Position numbers and translations under genes: made by a program. This document shows, in pieces, positions 15,551 to 24,136 of a stretch of DNA of 37,284 nucleotides. A model generated the notes under the pieces. It had not been told where the DNA came from. It saw nothing but the letters and a program-made list of their open reading frames with translations, and searched no databases. Within the stretch, counting starts at the first letter, position 1. The number at the start of each line of letters is the position of its first letter. This DNA is from Planctomycetota bacterium (lineage in GTDB: Bacteria > Planctomycetota > Planctomycetia > Gemmatales > Gemmataceae): contig VGYC01000058.1 in assembly GCA_016873095.1 (NCBI GenBank), positions 1 through 37,284 of the forward strand, written 5' to 3'.

Positions 15551-15566
15551 GGGCACGGATTTTGCA
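15551..15566 (+). promoter_or_regulatory. Sigma-54-type promoter
   Basis: GGGCACG, four bases, TTGCA: agrees with TGGCACG-N4-TTGCW at every position but the first. GG at 15552-15553 and GC at 15564-15565 are ten bases apart as required. It lies 54 bases before the ATG of the gene at 15620. Confidence 0.65.
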
Positions 15567-15619
15567 CCCGCTACTTTGGTGAAACGCCCAGGATCCGAGC
15601 CATCAAAAGAGGAGGCGAA

Positions 15620-16039
15620 ATGTCGTTGAATTCCTGGAATCCGTGGAACGAACCGGCGCACCAACTGGCACGCACTGTCGCCTGGATACGACAGTTCAAG
15701 TCACGTGGCGCCATTGCCGTGCACTTTCAGGATGAAGCCGTGCTGCCCAGAGCGATCGAATCCGGGCCAATCATCATCGGAATCTTCAGCAACGAGCCCG
15801 TCTTCGCGAATCCCAAGGGTCAACTCATGGTGGCTTGCGTCCGCCGCGAGTTGAAGGAGAACGGTCTCGAAGAACTGGCCTTTGGCTTCAGCGAGGACCT
15901 GGGCACCTGGGCGATGATGCTGGCTGCCAGCGACGAACATGAAACCAAGGTGGGTCGCGACTTCCACCGCGAGTTGTTATTGATCGAGTTGGAGAACATG
16001 CTGTGGAAGGCTCGCAATCGCGTGTATCAGTGCGCCTGA
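15620..16039 (+). CDS. Hypothetical protein under a sigma-54-like promoter
   Basis: A 139-residue soluble protein that I do not recognise. It alternates short strands and helices (AIAVHFQDEAVLPRAI; PIIIGIFSNEPVF; LMVACVRRELKENGLEELAFGF) and ends in a helical segment (LLLIELENMLWKARNRV). No catalytic motif is evident. GAGGAGG lies five bases before the ATG. The sigma-54-type promoter at 15551 and the neighbouring csrA suggest a role in a regulated or stress-related programme; this is inference from position only. Confidence 0.65.
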   Translation: MSLNSWNPWNEPAHQLARTVAWIRQFKSRGAIAVHFQDEAVLPRAIESGPIIIGIFSNEPVFANPKGQLMVACVRRELKENGLEELAFGFSEDLGTWAMMLAASDEHETKVGRDFHRELLLIELENMLWKARNRVYQCA

Positions 16040-16040
16040 C

Positions 16041-16376
16041 CGGACCACCCAGCCGCGCGCGGTTGCCAGCGCCAACACTGCCCGCGAGATGCTCGAGCAA
16101 GCGCTTGCCGCGGAAAGACTGGCCATCGCGGATTGCAACGAGCGCAGCAAACAAGCAGAATCCTTTGGAGACGTCGGACTGAAGGGGGATCTCGAGAATC
16201 AGATCGCGGATGAAACGCGACACAAGGAGGAAATCGAGCACATCCTGGCTGGCCGGTCGCCAAGACTGTCAAGAACAGAAGGAAGCTTGCCACGTCGAGT
16301 GTCGCTTGAAACCGGTGACCGCCAACTGTCGCGGCTTTCTGCTCTGCCGAGCGGCTGCTTCTCGCGAAACCACTGA
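16041..16376 (+). pseudogene. Ferritin-like (bacterioferritin-type) domain fragment
   Basis: The frame encodes SANTAREMLEQALAAERLAI, then ERSKQAESFGDVGLKGDLEN and ADETRHKEEIEHILAG, resembling the second half of bacterioferritin/rubrerythrin-like domains, including the ExxH metal motif (ETRHKEE). The first half with the other iron ligands is missing and the upstream frame is unlike it. The sequence after ILAG is unrelated low-quality peptide. The only ATG (16089) lacks a ribosome-binding site. I read it as a decayed remnant; a short expressed protein is not excluded. Confidence 0.45.
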
Positions 16377-16656
16377 CATTGACGGAATACCCGGGCTGGA
16401 TAGAATCACATAAAGTGAGTTGTCGGCAGTATTTCCGCCGTTTTTCCGTGAAAGCATCCGTGCACGGACCACTTCCTCCTTGCGTTGCGTTGCGCGACGT
16501 GTAAGTCACCCGCACGATCCCGCCAAGTCGTTTATCCGGCTAGAGGCAGGCTGGTGGGGAGGATGAGCGTAAATAAGGTTGACGACCTTGGCGGATAATC
16601 TGCGGGCTGGGTGAAACGGCAAGCAGGCAAGTTGACTTCGTCAAGACGGCCGTGAA
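16377..16656 (+). other. Noncoding gap upstream of the FG-GAP/MBL/selenoprotein block
   Basis: About 280 bases without a credible gene. It presumably holds the promoter of the block starting at 16657. I see TTGACG and TTGACT boxes (about 16579 and 16631) but no convincing -10 partner, and no sigma-54 pattern. Confidence 0.4.
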
Positions 16657-18519
16657 ATGACGAGTTCCTCAAGGTTCGGCACTCTGTTTCTCACGGCTAT
16701 CGGGACGCTAATCGTGGCGGCATCTGCCACGCTCGTGTTCCGGTGGCTGATGCTGCCTGAGCCCGTGCAAGATGACTCGAAAGGCGAACCGGACCGCGGC
16801 TTTCGGGAATGTGCTCTGCAGTGCGGCTTGAATTTTCGCATGGCTTTCTTGCCCAAGGAGCAGGGCGAGAAATTCAAGATCAACCTGTACGATCACGGGT
16901 CGGGAGTGGCGATCGCCGATTATGACGGTGACGGCCACGACGATATCTACTTCGTCAATCAACTCGGTCCCAATGCTCTCTACCGCAATCGAGGCGATGG
17001 CACCTTCATCGATGTCACTCCTCAGGCCGGCGTGGCGCTTGGTGATCGTGTATGCGTGTCGGCAACGTTTGCCGACTACGACAATGACGGCCACAAGGAC
17101 CTGTACGTGCTGAGCACGCGCGGCGGCAACGTGCTGTTCCGCAATCAAGGCAACGGAACTTTCAAGGACGTTACTCGCGAAGCCGGCCTGATGCACGTCG
17201 GACATTCCCAGTCCGCCACGTTTTTTGATTACGACGGCGACGGCCGCCTCGACCTGTTCGTGACCAACACGGCGCGCTGGACGCTGGCGACCTACGATGC
17301 CGCACACCGCTATTATCCCGGCAAGTCCATCGCTGTTGGAGATGAGTTCACGAGCAGTCCGAAGGAGTCCAACATCCTCTATCGCAACAACGGCGACGGC
17401 ACTTTCAGCGATGTGACCAAGCAAGCTGGTCTTTCCGGGCGCGGCTGGAGCGGCGATGCCGTGGTCCTTGATTACAATCAGGACGGCCGGCTTGATCTCA
17501 TGGTGGGCAACATGTTCGGCCCGTCGCAGCTGTATCGCAACAACGGCGACGGCACCTTCACCAACGTCACGCGCGAGGCTCTTGGGCCGACCTCGTTCGG
17601 CTGCTGCGGCGTCAAGGCATTCGATTTCAACAACGACGGCAAGCTGGATCTCTTTCTGGCCGACATGCACTCGGACATGTGGATGGGGCTGGACAGGGAC
17701 CACGCCTCGCTACGCCAGGCCAAGACTCATCAGCGCACGCGCTTTCCAAACCTGGTTGGACCGAATGTCATCGACCATCCGGAATACAAGAAACAGGACC
17801 AGGTCAATGCGGACCTGCTAGGCTATCGAGTGGAGGAAGTAGTCTACGGCAACACGCTTTTCAAGAATCGCGGCAATGGCAAGTTCGAGGAGGTATCCGG
17901 TTCGGCTAACATGGAAACCTTCTGGCCGTGGGGCGTGGCCACGGGAGATTTCGACAACGACGGCCACGAGGACGTGTTCATGCCTTCCGGCATGGGCTAC
18001 CCATTCTATTACTGGCCCAATCAACTGATGATGAACAACGGCAACGAGACGTTCCGCGAGCGCGGTCGGGAACTGGGGATCGAACCCCCCGTACGCGGCA
18101 TGTATCTGGACGAGCGCATCGGCGGAGACCGGGCTTGCCGCAGTTCGCGGAGCGCGGCCGTGGCGGATTTCGACGGCGATGGACGCCTCGATATCGTCAC
18201 GAACAATTTCAATGACCAGCCGTATTACTTTCGGAACAAGCTGCCGGCTCGAAACTATCTTGCGTTTCGCTTGCGCGGCACCAAGAGCAATCGTGATGCG
18301 ATCGGCGCGGTGGTCACCTTGCACCTGGGCAAGGAAATCATGGTCCGGCAGGTCGCGCCGGCCGGCGGCTTCCTGTCACAGTCGTCGCACGACGTGCACT
18401 TTGGCCTGGGGGATCGTAGCCATGTCGATCAGGTCCGAATTCGCTGGCCCAGCGGCATTGTTACCGTCATCGCCAATCCTGCGATCAATCGCCGGCATGA
18501 TCTGACGGAAGCACCCTGA
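16657..18519 (+). CDS. CRTAC1-type FG-GAP/VCBS repeat protein with ASPIC/UnbV domain (paralogue 1)
   Basis: A 620-residue envelope protein. An N-terminal hydrophobic segment (LFLTAIGTLIVAASATLVF, about 9-27) is a signal anchor. The body is a beta-propeller of FG-GAP repeats with calcium-type loops DYDGDGHDD, DYDNDGHKD, DYDGDGRLD, DYNQDGRLD, FNNDGKLD, FDNDGHED, each followed by LYRNNGDGTFxDVT units. The end is an ASPIC/UnbV domain: LRGTKSNRDAIGAVVTLHLG and PAGGFLSQSSHDVHFGLGD, then VRIRWPSG. The family is named after human cartilage acidic protein 1; its bacterial role is not known. It is the first and most divergent of three tandem copies. The ribosome-binding site is weak. Confidence 0.9.
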   Translation: MTSSSRFGTLFLTAIGTLIVAASATLVFRWLMLPEPVQDDSKGEPDRGFRECALQCGLNFRMAFLPKEQGEKFKINLYDHGSGVAIADYDGDGHDDIYFVNQLGPNALYRNRGDGTFIDVTPQAGVALGDRVCVSATFADYDNDGHKDLYVLSTRGGNVLFRNQGNGTFKDVTREAGLMHVGHSQSATFFDYDGDGRLDLFVTNTARWTLATYDAAHRYYPGKSIAVGDEFTSSPKESNILYRNNGDGTFSDVTKQAGLSGRGWSGDAVVLDYNQDGRLDLMVGNMFGPSQLYRNNGDGTFTNVTREALGPTSFGCCGVKAFDFNNDGKLDLFLADMHSDMWMGLDRDHASLRQAKTHQRTRFPNLVGPNVIDHPEYKKQDQVNADLLGYRVEEVVYGNTLFKNRGNGKFEEVSGSANMETFWPWGVATGDFDNDGHEDVFMPSGMGYPFYYWPNQLMMNNGNETFRERGRELGIEPPVRGMYLDERIGGDRACRSSRSAAVADFDGDGRLDIVTNNFNDQPYYFRNKLPARNYLAFRLRGTKSNRDAIGAVVTLHLGKEIMVRQVAPAGGFLSQSSHDVHFGLGDRSHVDQVRIRWPSGIVTVIANPAINRRHDLTEAP

Positions 18520-18574
18520 AACCTGGCTGCATTAATCTCGCCTTCCCCGTGACCGCACTCAAACTGGATGGTCG

Positions 18575-20446
18575 ATGAACACAGCGAACAGCTTGCTTGG
18601 CCGCCTTGCTTTCCTTGCCGTGGCCCTGTCCAGTGCCGTGCTGCTTGGCTGGTGGCTTTTCTTCTCTGCAGAAAAGCCCGATCCCAACGAGAAATCGAAC
18701 GCGAAGCAACGCGCGGGCGGATTCAAGGATGTTGCCCGCGCCTCGGGCATCACATTTCACATGTCGTTCTTGCCGAATGAGCAAGGAGAGAATTTCAAGA
18801 TCAATCTCTACGACCACGGCTGCGGCGTCGCTGTCGCCGATATCGATGGCGATGGTTTCGAGGATTTGTATTTCCTCAATCAGCTCGGCGCCAATGCCCT
18901 GTACCGGAACAAGGGGGACGGAACTTTCAAGGACGTGACGCAAGCAGCCGGCGTTGGGCTCGGAGACCGGATCTGCGTTGGCGCCACGTTTGCGGACTAT
19001 GACAACGATGGCCATCCGGACCTGTACGTAACCAGCACGCGCGGCGGCAATGTTCTTTTCAAGAACCTGGGCAATGGCAAGTTCCGGGATGTCACCAAGG
19101 AGGCCGGCGTCGATCTGGTGGCACACTGTCAGACGGCGGTGTTTTTCGACTACGACAACGACGGCTTTCTCGACCTGTTCGTGACGTGCACGGCTAAATG
19201 GACGACGAGTTTCGATCGTGCGGCGGGTTATTATCCGGGCCTGGGCGACCTTCTGGAAGTGGCCACCAGCCCCCGCGAGTACAACGTACTTTACCGCAAC
19301 AACGGCAACGGCACGTTCAGCGACGTCACGGTCAAGGCCGGTCTGAAGGGTGTCGGCTGGGGGGGTGACACCAGCGTTTTCGATTTCGACGAAGACGGCC
19401 GCATCGACTTGCTCGTCACGAACATGTTCGGCCGCTCGCTGCTGTATCGCAACAATGGCAACGGCACCTTTTCGGACGTGACAGAGCAGGCGCTCGGGCG
19501 CACCTCGTGGGGCGCGATCGGCTCCAAGGCTTTCGATTACGATAACGACGGCAAGCTCGACCTGATGATCGTTGACATGCATTCCGATATGTGGCTGCCG
19601 CTGCACCAGCAAACCGACGATACATTGCTGGAATACATTCGCAAGCACGAGAAGATGCGCTATGAACGCGTCAGTGGCCCCCTGGTCGAACTGGACAAGC
19701 GCAAGGTCTTGCACGAGAGCAAGCTGGCAGACACGTTTCAGATCGATTACAAGCGTGTGATTTTCGGCAACACGCTTTTCAAGAACCTGGGCAACGGCCG
19801 GTTCAAGGAGGTCGCGGATCAGGCCGGGGTAGAAACGTTCTGGCCCTGGGGCATCGCCACCGGCGATTTCAACAACGACGGCTTTGAGGATGTCTTCCTG
19901 CCGTCCGGCATGGGATTTCCTTACTTCTACTGGCCCAATCGTCTACTCATGAATCAGGGCAAGGGCACGTTTGCAGAACAATCGGCAGAGCAAGGGCTGG
20001 AACCGCCTCTGGGTGGCATTCTTCAGGAAAAGAAGATCGGCGACAAGCCAGCCACGCGCAGTTCGCGCTGTGCCGCCGTTGCCGATTTTCGCAACGTCGG
20101 ACGACTCGACATCGTCACCAATAACTTCAACGACATCCCCTACTACTATCAGAACCAGTTTCCGCAGAAGAACTACATCTCCTTCCGACTGCGCGGCACC
20201 AAGAGCAACCGGGACGCCATCGGCGCCGTGGCCAGGCTGCGCCTTGGCGATAAGACCATGATTCGCCAGGTCCATGCCGCCGGCGGCTATCTGTCGCAGT
20301 CGTCGCGCACGCTGCACTTCGGCCTCGGCGATCACGCACACGTGGATCGCGTCGAGATTCACTGGCCCAGCGGCGTGCGACAAGTGATGAACGCGCCGGC
20401 CATCAACCGCTTGCACAGCATGGTCGAACCGGACCAGAAGAATTGA
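18575..20446 (+). CDS. CRTAC1-type FG-GAP/VCBS repeat protein with ASPIC/UnbV domain (paralogue 2)
   Basis: A 623-residue protein of the same architecture as its neighbours: signal anchor (LAFLAVALSSAVLLGWWLFF, about 9-28), KINLYDHGCGVAVADIDGDG and five or more further D-x-D-x-D-G calcium loops, a conserved DMHSDMWLPLHQQ segment near residue 335, then HAAGGYLSQSSRTLHFGLGD and EIHWPSG in the UnbV domain. It lies 55 bases after paralogue 1 and is closest to paralogue 3, with which it shares a 62-base perfectly identical stretch (19076-19137). The family is presumed to be a calcium-stabilised propeller outside the cytoplasm. The start has only a weak ribosome-binding site (GGATGG). Confidence 0.9.
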   Translation: MNTANSLLGRLAFLAVALSSAVLLGWWLFFSAEKPDPNEKSNAKQRAGGFKDVARASGITFHMSFLPNEQGENFKINLYDHGCGVAVADIDGDGFEDLYFLNQLGANALYRNKGDGTFKDVTQAAGVGLGDRICVGATFADYDNDGHPDLYVTSTRGGNVLFKNLGNGKFRDVTKEAGVDLVAHCQTAVFFDYDNDGFLDLFVTCTAKWTTSFDRAAGYYPGLGDLLEVATSPREYNVLYRNNGNGTFSDVTVKAGLKGVGWGGDTSVFDFDEDGRIDLLVTNMFGRSLLYRNNGNGTFSDVTEQALGRTSWGAIGSKAFDYDNDGKLDLMIVDMHSDMWLPLHQQTDDTLLEYIRKHEKMRYERVSGPLVELDKRKVLHESKLADTFQIDYKRVIFGNTLFKNLGNGRFKEVADQAGVETFWPWGIATGDFNNDGFEDVFLPSGMGFPYFYWPNRLLMNQGKGTFAEQSAEQGLEPPLGGILQEKKIGDKPATRSSRCAAVADFRNVGRLDIVTNNFNDIPYYYQNQFPQKNYISFRLRGTKSNRDAIGAVARLRLGDKTMIRQVHAAGGYLSQSSRTLHFGLGDHAHVDRVEIHWPSGVRQVMNAPAINRLHSMVEPDQKN

Positions 20447-20602
20447 CGCGTGACAGAATTGATGCGCGACGGCACTCGTTAATACGTTCACGGCGCAATC
20501 CGCTGCCGTTCACCAAATTCTCATCGTTGTTCAGCTATCCTCTATGAATGCAGCAGCGATGCCCGCATTCCGCGAGCAAGCGCGTCAGGAACGGAGCGAT
20601 CC

Positions 20603-22462
20603 ATGCGCGGCAACGTTTTGCTTGGCTTGCTGGCCGCGTTTCTCTTCGCAGCCCTGGCACTTGCCTTTTTCATCGATCCACACCGGAGCCCGGAAGAACC
20701 GCGCGACTGGAATGAACTGGGCGCTGGCGGCGGGTTCAAGGAGTCTGCGCGGCAGGCGGGCATTGCATTTCGCATGAAATGCCTGCCAGGCGAGCAGGGC
20801 GAGGACTTCAAAATCAACCTGTACGATCACGGTTGCGGCGTTGCCGTCGGAGATTACGACGGTGATGGTTACGAAGACATCTACTTCGTGAATCAGCTCG
20901 GCACAAACGCCCTGTACCGAAATCGCGGTGACGGATCGTTTGAGGATGCGACCCGCTACGCCGGAGTCGGCCTCGGGGACCGTATCTGCGTCGGTGCTAC
21001 CTTTGCGGACTACGATAACGATGGGCACGCGGACCTGTACGTTACCAGCACGCGCGGCGGCAATGTTCTTTTCAAGAATTTGGGCAACGGCAAGTTCCGG
21101 GATGTCACCAAGGAGGCCGGCGTCGATCTGGTGGCACACTGTCAGACGGCAGTGTTTTTCGACTACGACGGCGACGGTTTTCTCGACCTATTCGTGACGT
21201 GCACGGCCAAATGGACGACCAGTTTCGACCGTGCCGCGGGATATTACCGAGGCGCGGCCGATCTTGTGAACCTGGCCGGGAGTCCACGCGAATTCAATGT
21301 GCTCTACCGCAACAACGGCAATGGCACATTCAGCGACGTCACTGTCAAGGCTGGCTTGAAGGGAGTCGGCTGGGGGGGAGACACCAGCGTTTTCGATTTC
21401 GACGAGGACGGCTACATCGACCTGCTCGTGACGAACATGTTCGGGCGTTCGCAGCTGTACCGCAACAATGGCGATGGCTCATTTGCCGACGTGACGGACA
21501 AAGCTCTGGGACGTACCTCATGGGGCGCGATCGGCTCCAAGGCCTTCGATTTCGATAACGACGGCAAACTCGACTTGCTCATTGTCGACATGCACTCCGA
21601 TATGTGGCTGCCTGCCGATGTGCTGGCCAGTCAGCAGGTCGCCGAATTCATGAAGAAGAACGAGAAGGTCCGTTATCCCGGGGTCACCGGACCGTCCGTG
21701 CTCCAAAAGAATCTCAAGGCGCAGGACGCGGAACGAATGATTGCCGCCCAGTTTCAGATCAAGTACGACCGTGTGATTTTTGGCAACACGCTGTTCAAGA
21801 ACCTTGGCGGCGGGCGCTTCAAGGAAGTTGCCGACGAGGCCGGTCTGGAAACGTTTTGGCCCTGGGGAATCGCCACGGGCGACTTTGACAACGACGGCTT
21901 CGAGGACGTGTTCCTGCCTTCGGGCATGGGCTATCCCTACTTCTACTGGCCCAATCGCTTGCTGATGAATCAGGGCGACGGCACTTTCGCGGAGAGTGCA
22001 GCCAAGGAGGGAATCGAACCGCCGGCGGGGGGCCAGCACCTTCCAGAGAAAATCGGCAATGTGCCGGCAACGCGAAGCTCACGCTGCGCGGCCGTCGCCG
22101 ATTTTCGCAATAATGGGGGACTCGACATCGTCACCAACAACTTCAACGACGCCCCTTATTACTTCAAGAACCAGTTTCCGCAGAGGAACTACCTTTCACT
22201 CCGACTGCGCGGCAGCAAGAGCAACCGCGACGCCATCGGCGCCGTAGCGCGGCTGCGCCTTGGAGACAAGACTGTCGTTCGTCAGGTCCATGCGGCCGGC
22301 GGCTATCTGTCGCACTCGTCGCGCACGCTGCATTTCGGGCTCGGCGATCAGCGCCACGTGGATCGCCTCGAGATTCAATGGCCCAGCGGCTTGCGGCAAG
22401 TGATCGACGCGCCGGAGATCAATCGCCTGCATCGCATCGTCGAACCGGCCGCAACAAGGTGA
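20603..22462 (+). CDS. CRTAC1-type FG-GAP/VCBS repeat protein with ASPIC/UnbV domain (paralogue 3)
   Basis: A 619-residue third copy. It has a signal anchor (LLGLLAAFLFAALALAFFI, about 6-24), FG-GAP repeats with DYDGDGYED, DYDNDGHAD, DYDGDGFLD, FDEDGYID, FDNDGKLD and FDNDGFED loops, and a C-terminal UnbV domain. The segment after DMHSDMWLP differs from its siblings and may be where specificity lies. GGAG six bases before ATG 20603 is the best ribosome-binding site of the three. The 156-base gap before it could hold its own promoter. Its stop overlaps the region of the next start (TGATGTG), so it is tightly linked to the first double-MBL gene. Confidence 0.9.
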   Translation: MRGNVLLGLLAAFLFAALALAFFIDPHRSPEEPRDWNELGAGGGFKESARQAGIAFRMKCLPGEQGEDFKINLYDHGCGVAVGDYDGDGYEDIYFVNQLGTNALYRNRGDGSFEDATRYAGVGLGDRICVGATFADYDNDGHADLYVTSTRGGNVLFKNLGNGKFRDVTKEAGVDLVAHCQTAVFFDYDGDGFLDLFVTCTAKWTTSFDRAAGYYRGAADLVNLAGSPREFNVLYRNNGNGTFSDVTVKAGLKGVGWGGDTSVFDFDEDGYIDLLVTNMFGRSQLYRNNGDGSFADVTDKALGRTSWGAIGSKAFDFDNDGKLDLLIVDMHSDMWLPADVLASQQVAEFMKKNEKVRYPGVTGPSVLQKNLKAQDAERMIAAQFQIKYDRVIFGNTLFKNLGGGRFKEVADEAGLETFWPWGIATGDFDNDGFEDVFLPSGMGYPYFYWPNRLLMNQGDGTFAESAAKEGIEPPAGGQHLPEKIGNVPATRSSRCAAVADFRNNGGLDIVTNNFNDAPYYFKNQFPQRNYLSLRLRGSKSNRDAIGAVARLRLGDKTVVRQVHAAGGYLSHSSRTLHFGLGDQRHVDRLEIQWPSGLRQVIDAPEINRLHRIVEPAATR

Positions 22463-22463
22463 T

Positions 22464-24101
22464 GTGCAAGCAGCGGCGGACAAGACCATGAATGAAGAGC
22501 GTTTTCTGCCACTGTCCCGAGCGAAGCGGCGACTCATCGTCGGCATCGTCCTGCTGACATTTGTCCCGGTGCTTTGCTACCTGTGGTTCAAGGAGCGGCT
22601 AGGAGATCCTGACCTCCTGGCGAGCGTCCCCGCCCTGGGGCCCGTTCCGGTGACGGTCGTGCCGGGGGTGCACCTGCTTGGGGGATTGGCTCCCGCCGCT
22701 GCCTATGTCATTGAATCCAGCAGAGGCCTCATCCTGATCGACGCCGGACTGGAACGCGACGCGTCTGTCTTGAAGGCCCAGTTGGCGGCCCTGGGCCTGG
22801 ACTGGAAGCGTTTGCAAGCGATCTTCCTCACGCACATGCACCCGGATCACTCGGGCGGCGCCGAACACCTCCGCGAGCTTACCGGCGCCATCATCCATGC
22901 GGGCGGCGGCGACGTCGATGTTCTGCTTTCGCCGCCGCTGCATACTCCGGACGAGCAGCTGATCGCGCATTGGCCGTCACATTCGACCAAGGTAAATGTG
23001 CGACTGCGCCAGGACCAGACCATCGTTATCGGTGGCGTGCGCATTCATGCCCTGACCACACCCGGCCACAGCCCAGGGAGCATGTGCTACCTCGTGGAAC
23101 GAGGCCAGCTGCGGATCCTTTTTTCCGGCGACGTCATCATGACGCTCGGTGGCCCCAAAGTCTCGAAATCCAAGTTGACGAGACCTCTGGGGACGTATAC
23201 CGCTTACCTGTCACCCTTCTTGGGCGGCAGTGCCCAGGGGTTCCTGAACACGTTCCGGAAGCTGGCAGCGCTGCCACCTCCCGACTTGGTTCTGCCGGGA
23301 CACCCCCGGATGGACCAGACGTACCGCCGTCCGGCCATGTCGCAGGAGCGCTGGCGCGCCTTGCTCGATGACGGCATTCGCGAGATGGACCGCTTGCTAG
23401 CCCGCCTTTCCCGGGACGGCGCCCTGTTTCTTGACGGCGCTCCGAGACAGGTCTTGCCCGGCATGTACTACCTCGGTGATTTCCATGGCCATCCCGTCCC
23501 CACCTGGTTTGCCGGCTCACGACTGCACCTGATTGATGCACCGGGCGGCCCGGGTCTGGGAGACTTCGTCCGATCGCGGCTGGCCCAGCTGGGAGCCAGC
23601 CCGGAATTACCCGACGTCGTGATGTTGACTTCATGCGCGCCGGAGGCCATGGCCGGCCTCGGAGAACTGCTGGCACAGGGCGGTTCGTCTGTGGTGGTTG
23701 GCAAGGCCGGCATCGAGACAGTCAAGGGCCTCTGCCCGCGCAAGACGGTTATCCAGGCGGCGGAGGAATTACGTGGCGACGAATGGTCGGCGGTCACGGC
23801 GATTGCGTTGCCGGCGCCGGGGCCGGCATCGATTGCCTATCTCGTTCGCTGCGACAAAAAGCAGGTGCTATTCTCGGGGCGCGCTCCAGCGCCGCTCAAC
23901 AATCGGCTCGCCATCAAGCGCCTGGTTGGGGAACGCGACGCCCGGCAGAATGATTTCGCGCTGCGGGCCGCGCTCGATCTGCTTGCCGCACATAGGCCGG
24001 ACGTGTGGCTGCCCGCAGCGTCGTTGCTCGGCTTCAATGCGCTGCTTTACGACGATGACTGGCAAGAACTCATCGAGGAAAACCGGCGCTTTATCAAGTA
24101 G
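22464..24101 (+). CDS. Membrane-anchored double metallo-beta-lactamase-fold protein (paralogue 1)
   Basis: A 545-residue protein with a membrane helix at about 24-41. Residues 60-300 form a complete MBL domain: THMHPDH at 123-129, His202 in TPGHSPGS, Asp223 in FSGDVIM and His280 in VLPGHP, all the expected zinc ligands. Residues 340-545 look like a second, degenerate MBL fold: LHLIDAPGGPGLGDFV mirrors the first-domain strand LILIDAGLERDASVL, and VVMLTSCAPEAMAGLGEL occupies the place of the THxHxDH loop without its ligands; KQVLFSGRAP mirrors FSGDVI. Active sites face outward if the N-terminal helix is the anchor. The substrate is unknown. GTG 22464 has AGGTGA before it; ATG 22488 is an alternative start. 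Confidence 0.82.
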   Translation: MQAAADKTMNEERFLPLSRAKRRLIVGIVLLTFVPVLCYLWFKERLGDPDLLASVPALGPVPVTVVPGVHLLGGLAPAAAYVIESSRGLILIDAGLERDASVLKAQLAALGLDWKRLQAIFLTHMHPDHSGGAEHLRELTGAIIHAGGGDVDVLLSPPLHTPDEQLIAHWPSHSTKVNVRLRQDQTIVIGGVRIHALTTPGHSPGSMCYLVERGQLRILFSGDVIMTLGGPKVSKSKLTRPLGTYTAYLSPFLGGSAQGFLNTFRKLAALPPPDLVLPGHPRMDQTYRRPAMSQERWRALLDDGIREMDRLLARLSRDGALFLDGAPRQVLPGMYYLGDFHGHPVPTWFAGSRLHLIDAPGGPGLGDFVRSRLAQLGASPELPDVVMLTSCAPEAMAGLGELLAQGGSSVVVGKAGIETVKGLCPRKTVIQAAEELRGDEWSAVTAIALPAPGPASIAYLVRCDKKQVLFSGRAPAPLNNRLAIKRLVGERDARQNDFALRAALDLLAAHRPDVWLPAASLLGFNALLYDDDWQELIEENRRFIK

Positions 24102-24136
24102 TCTCGGACTATCGCGTAGCGAAGTCGTTGTACACC

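Noticed and set aside
18485-19714. 409-codon minus-strand frame across the FG-GAP genes
   Set aside because: It is the antisense reading of repeated D-x-D-x-D-G coding sequence; similar frames appear opposite all three paralogues at the same place.
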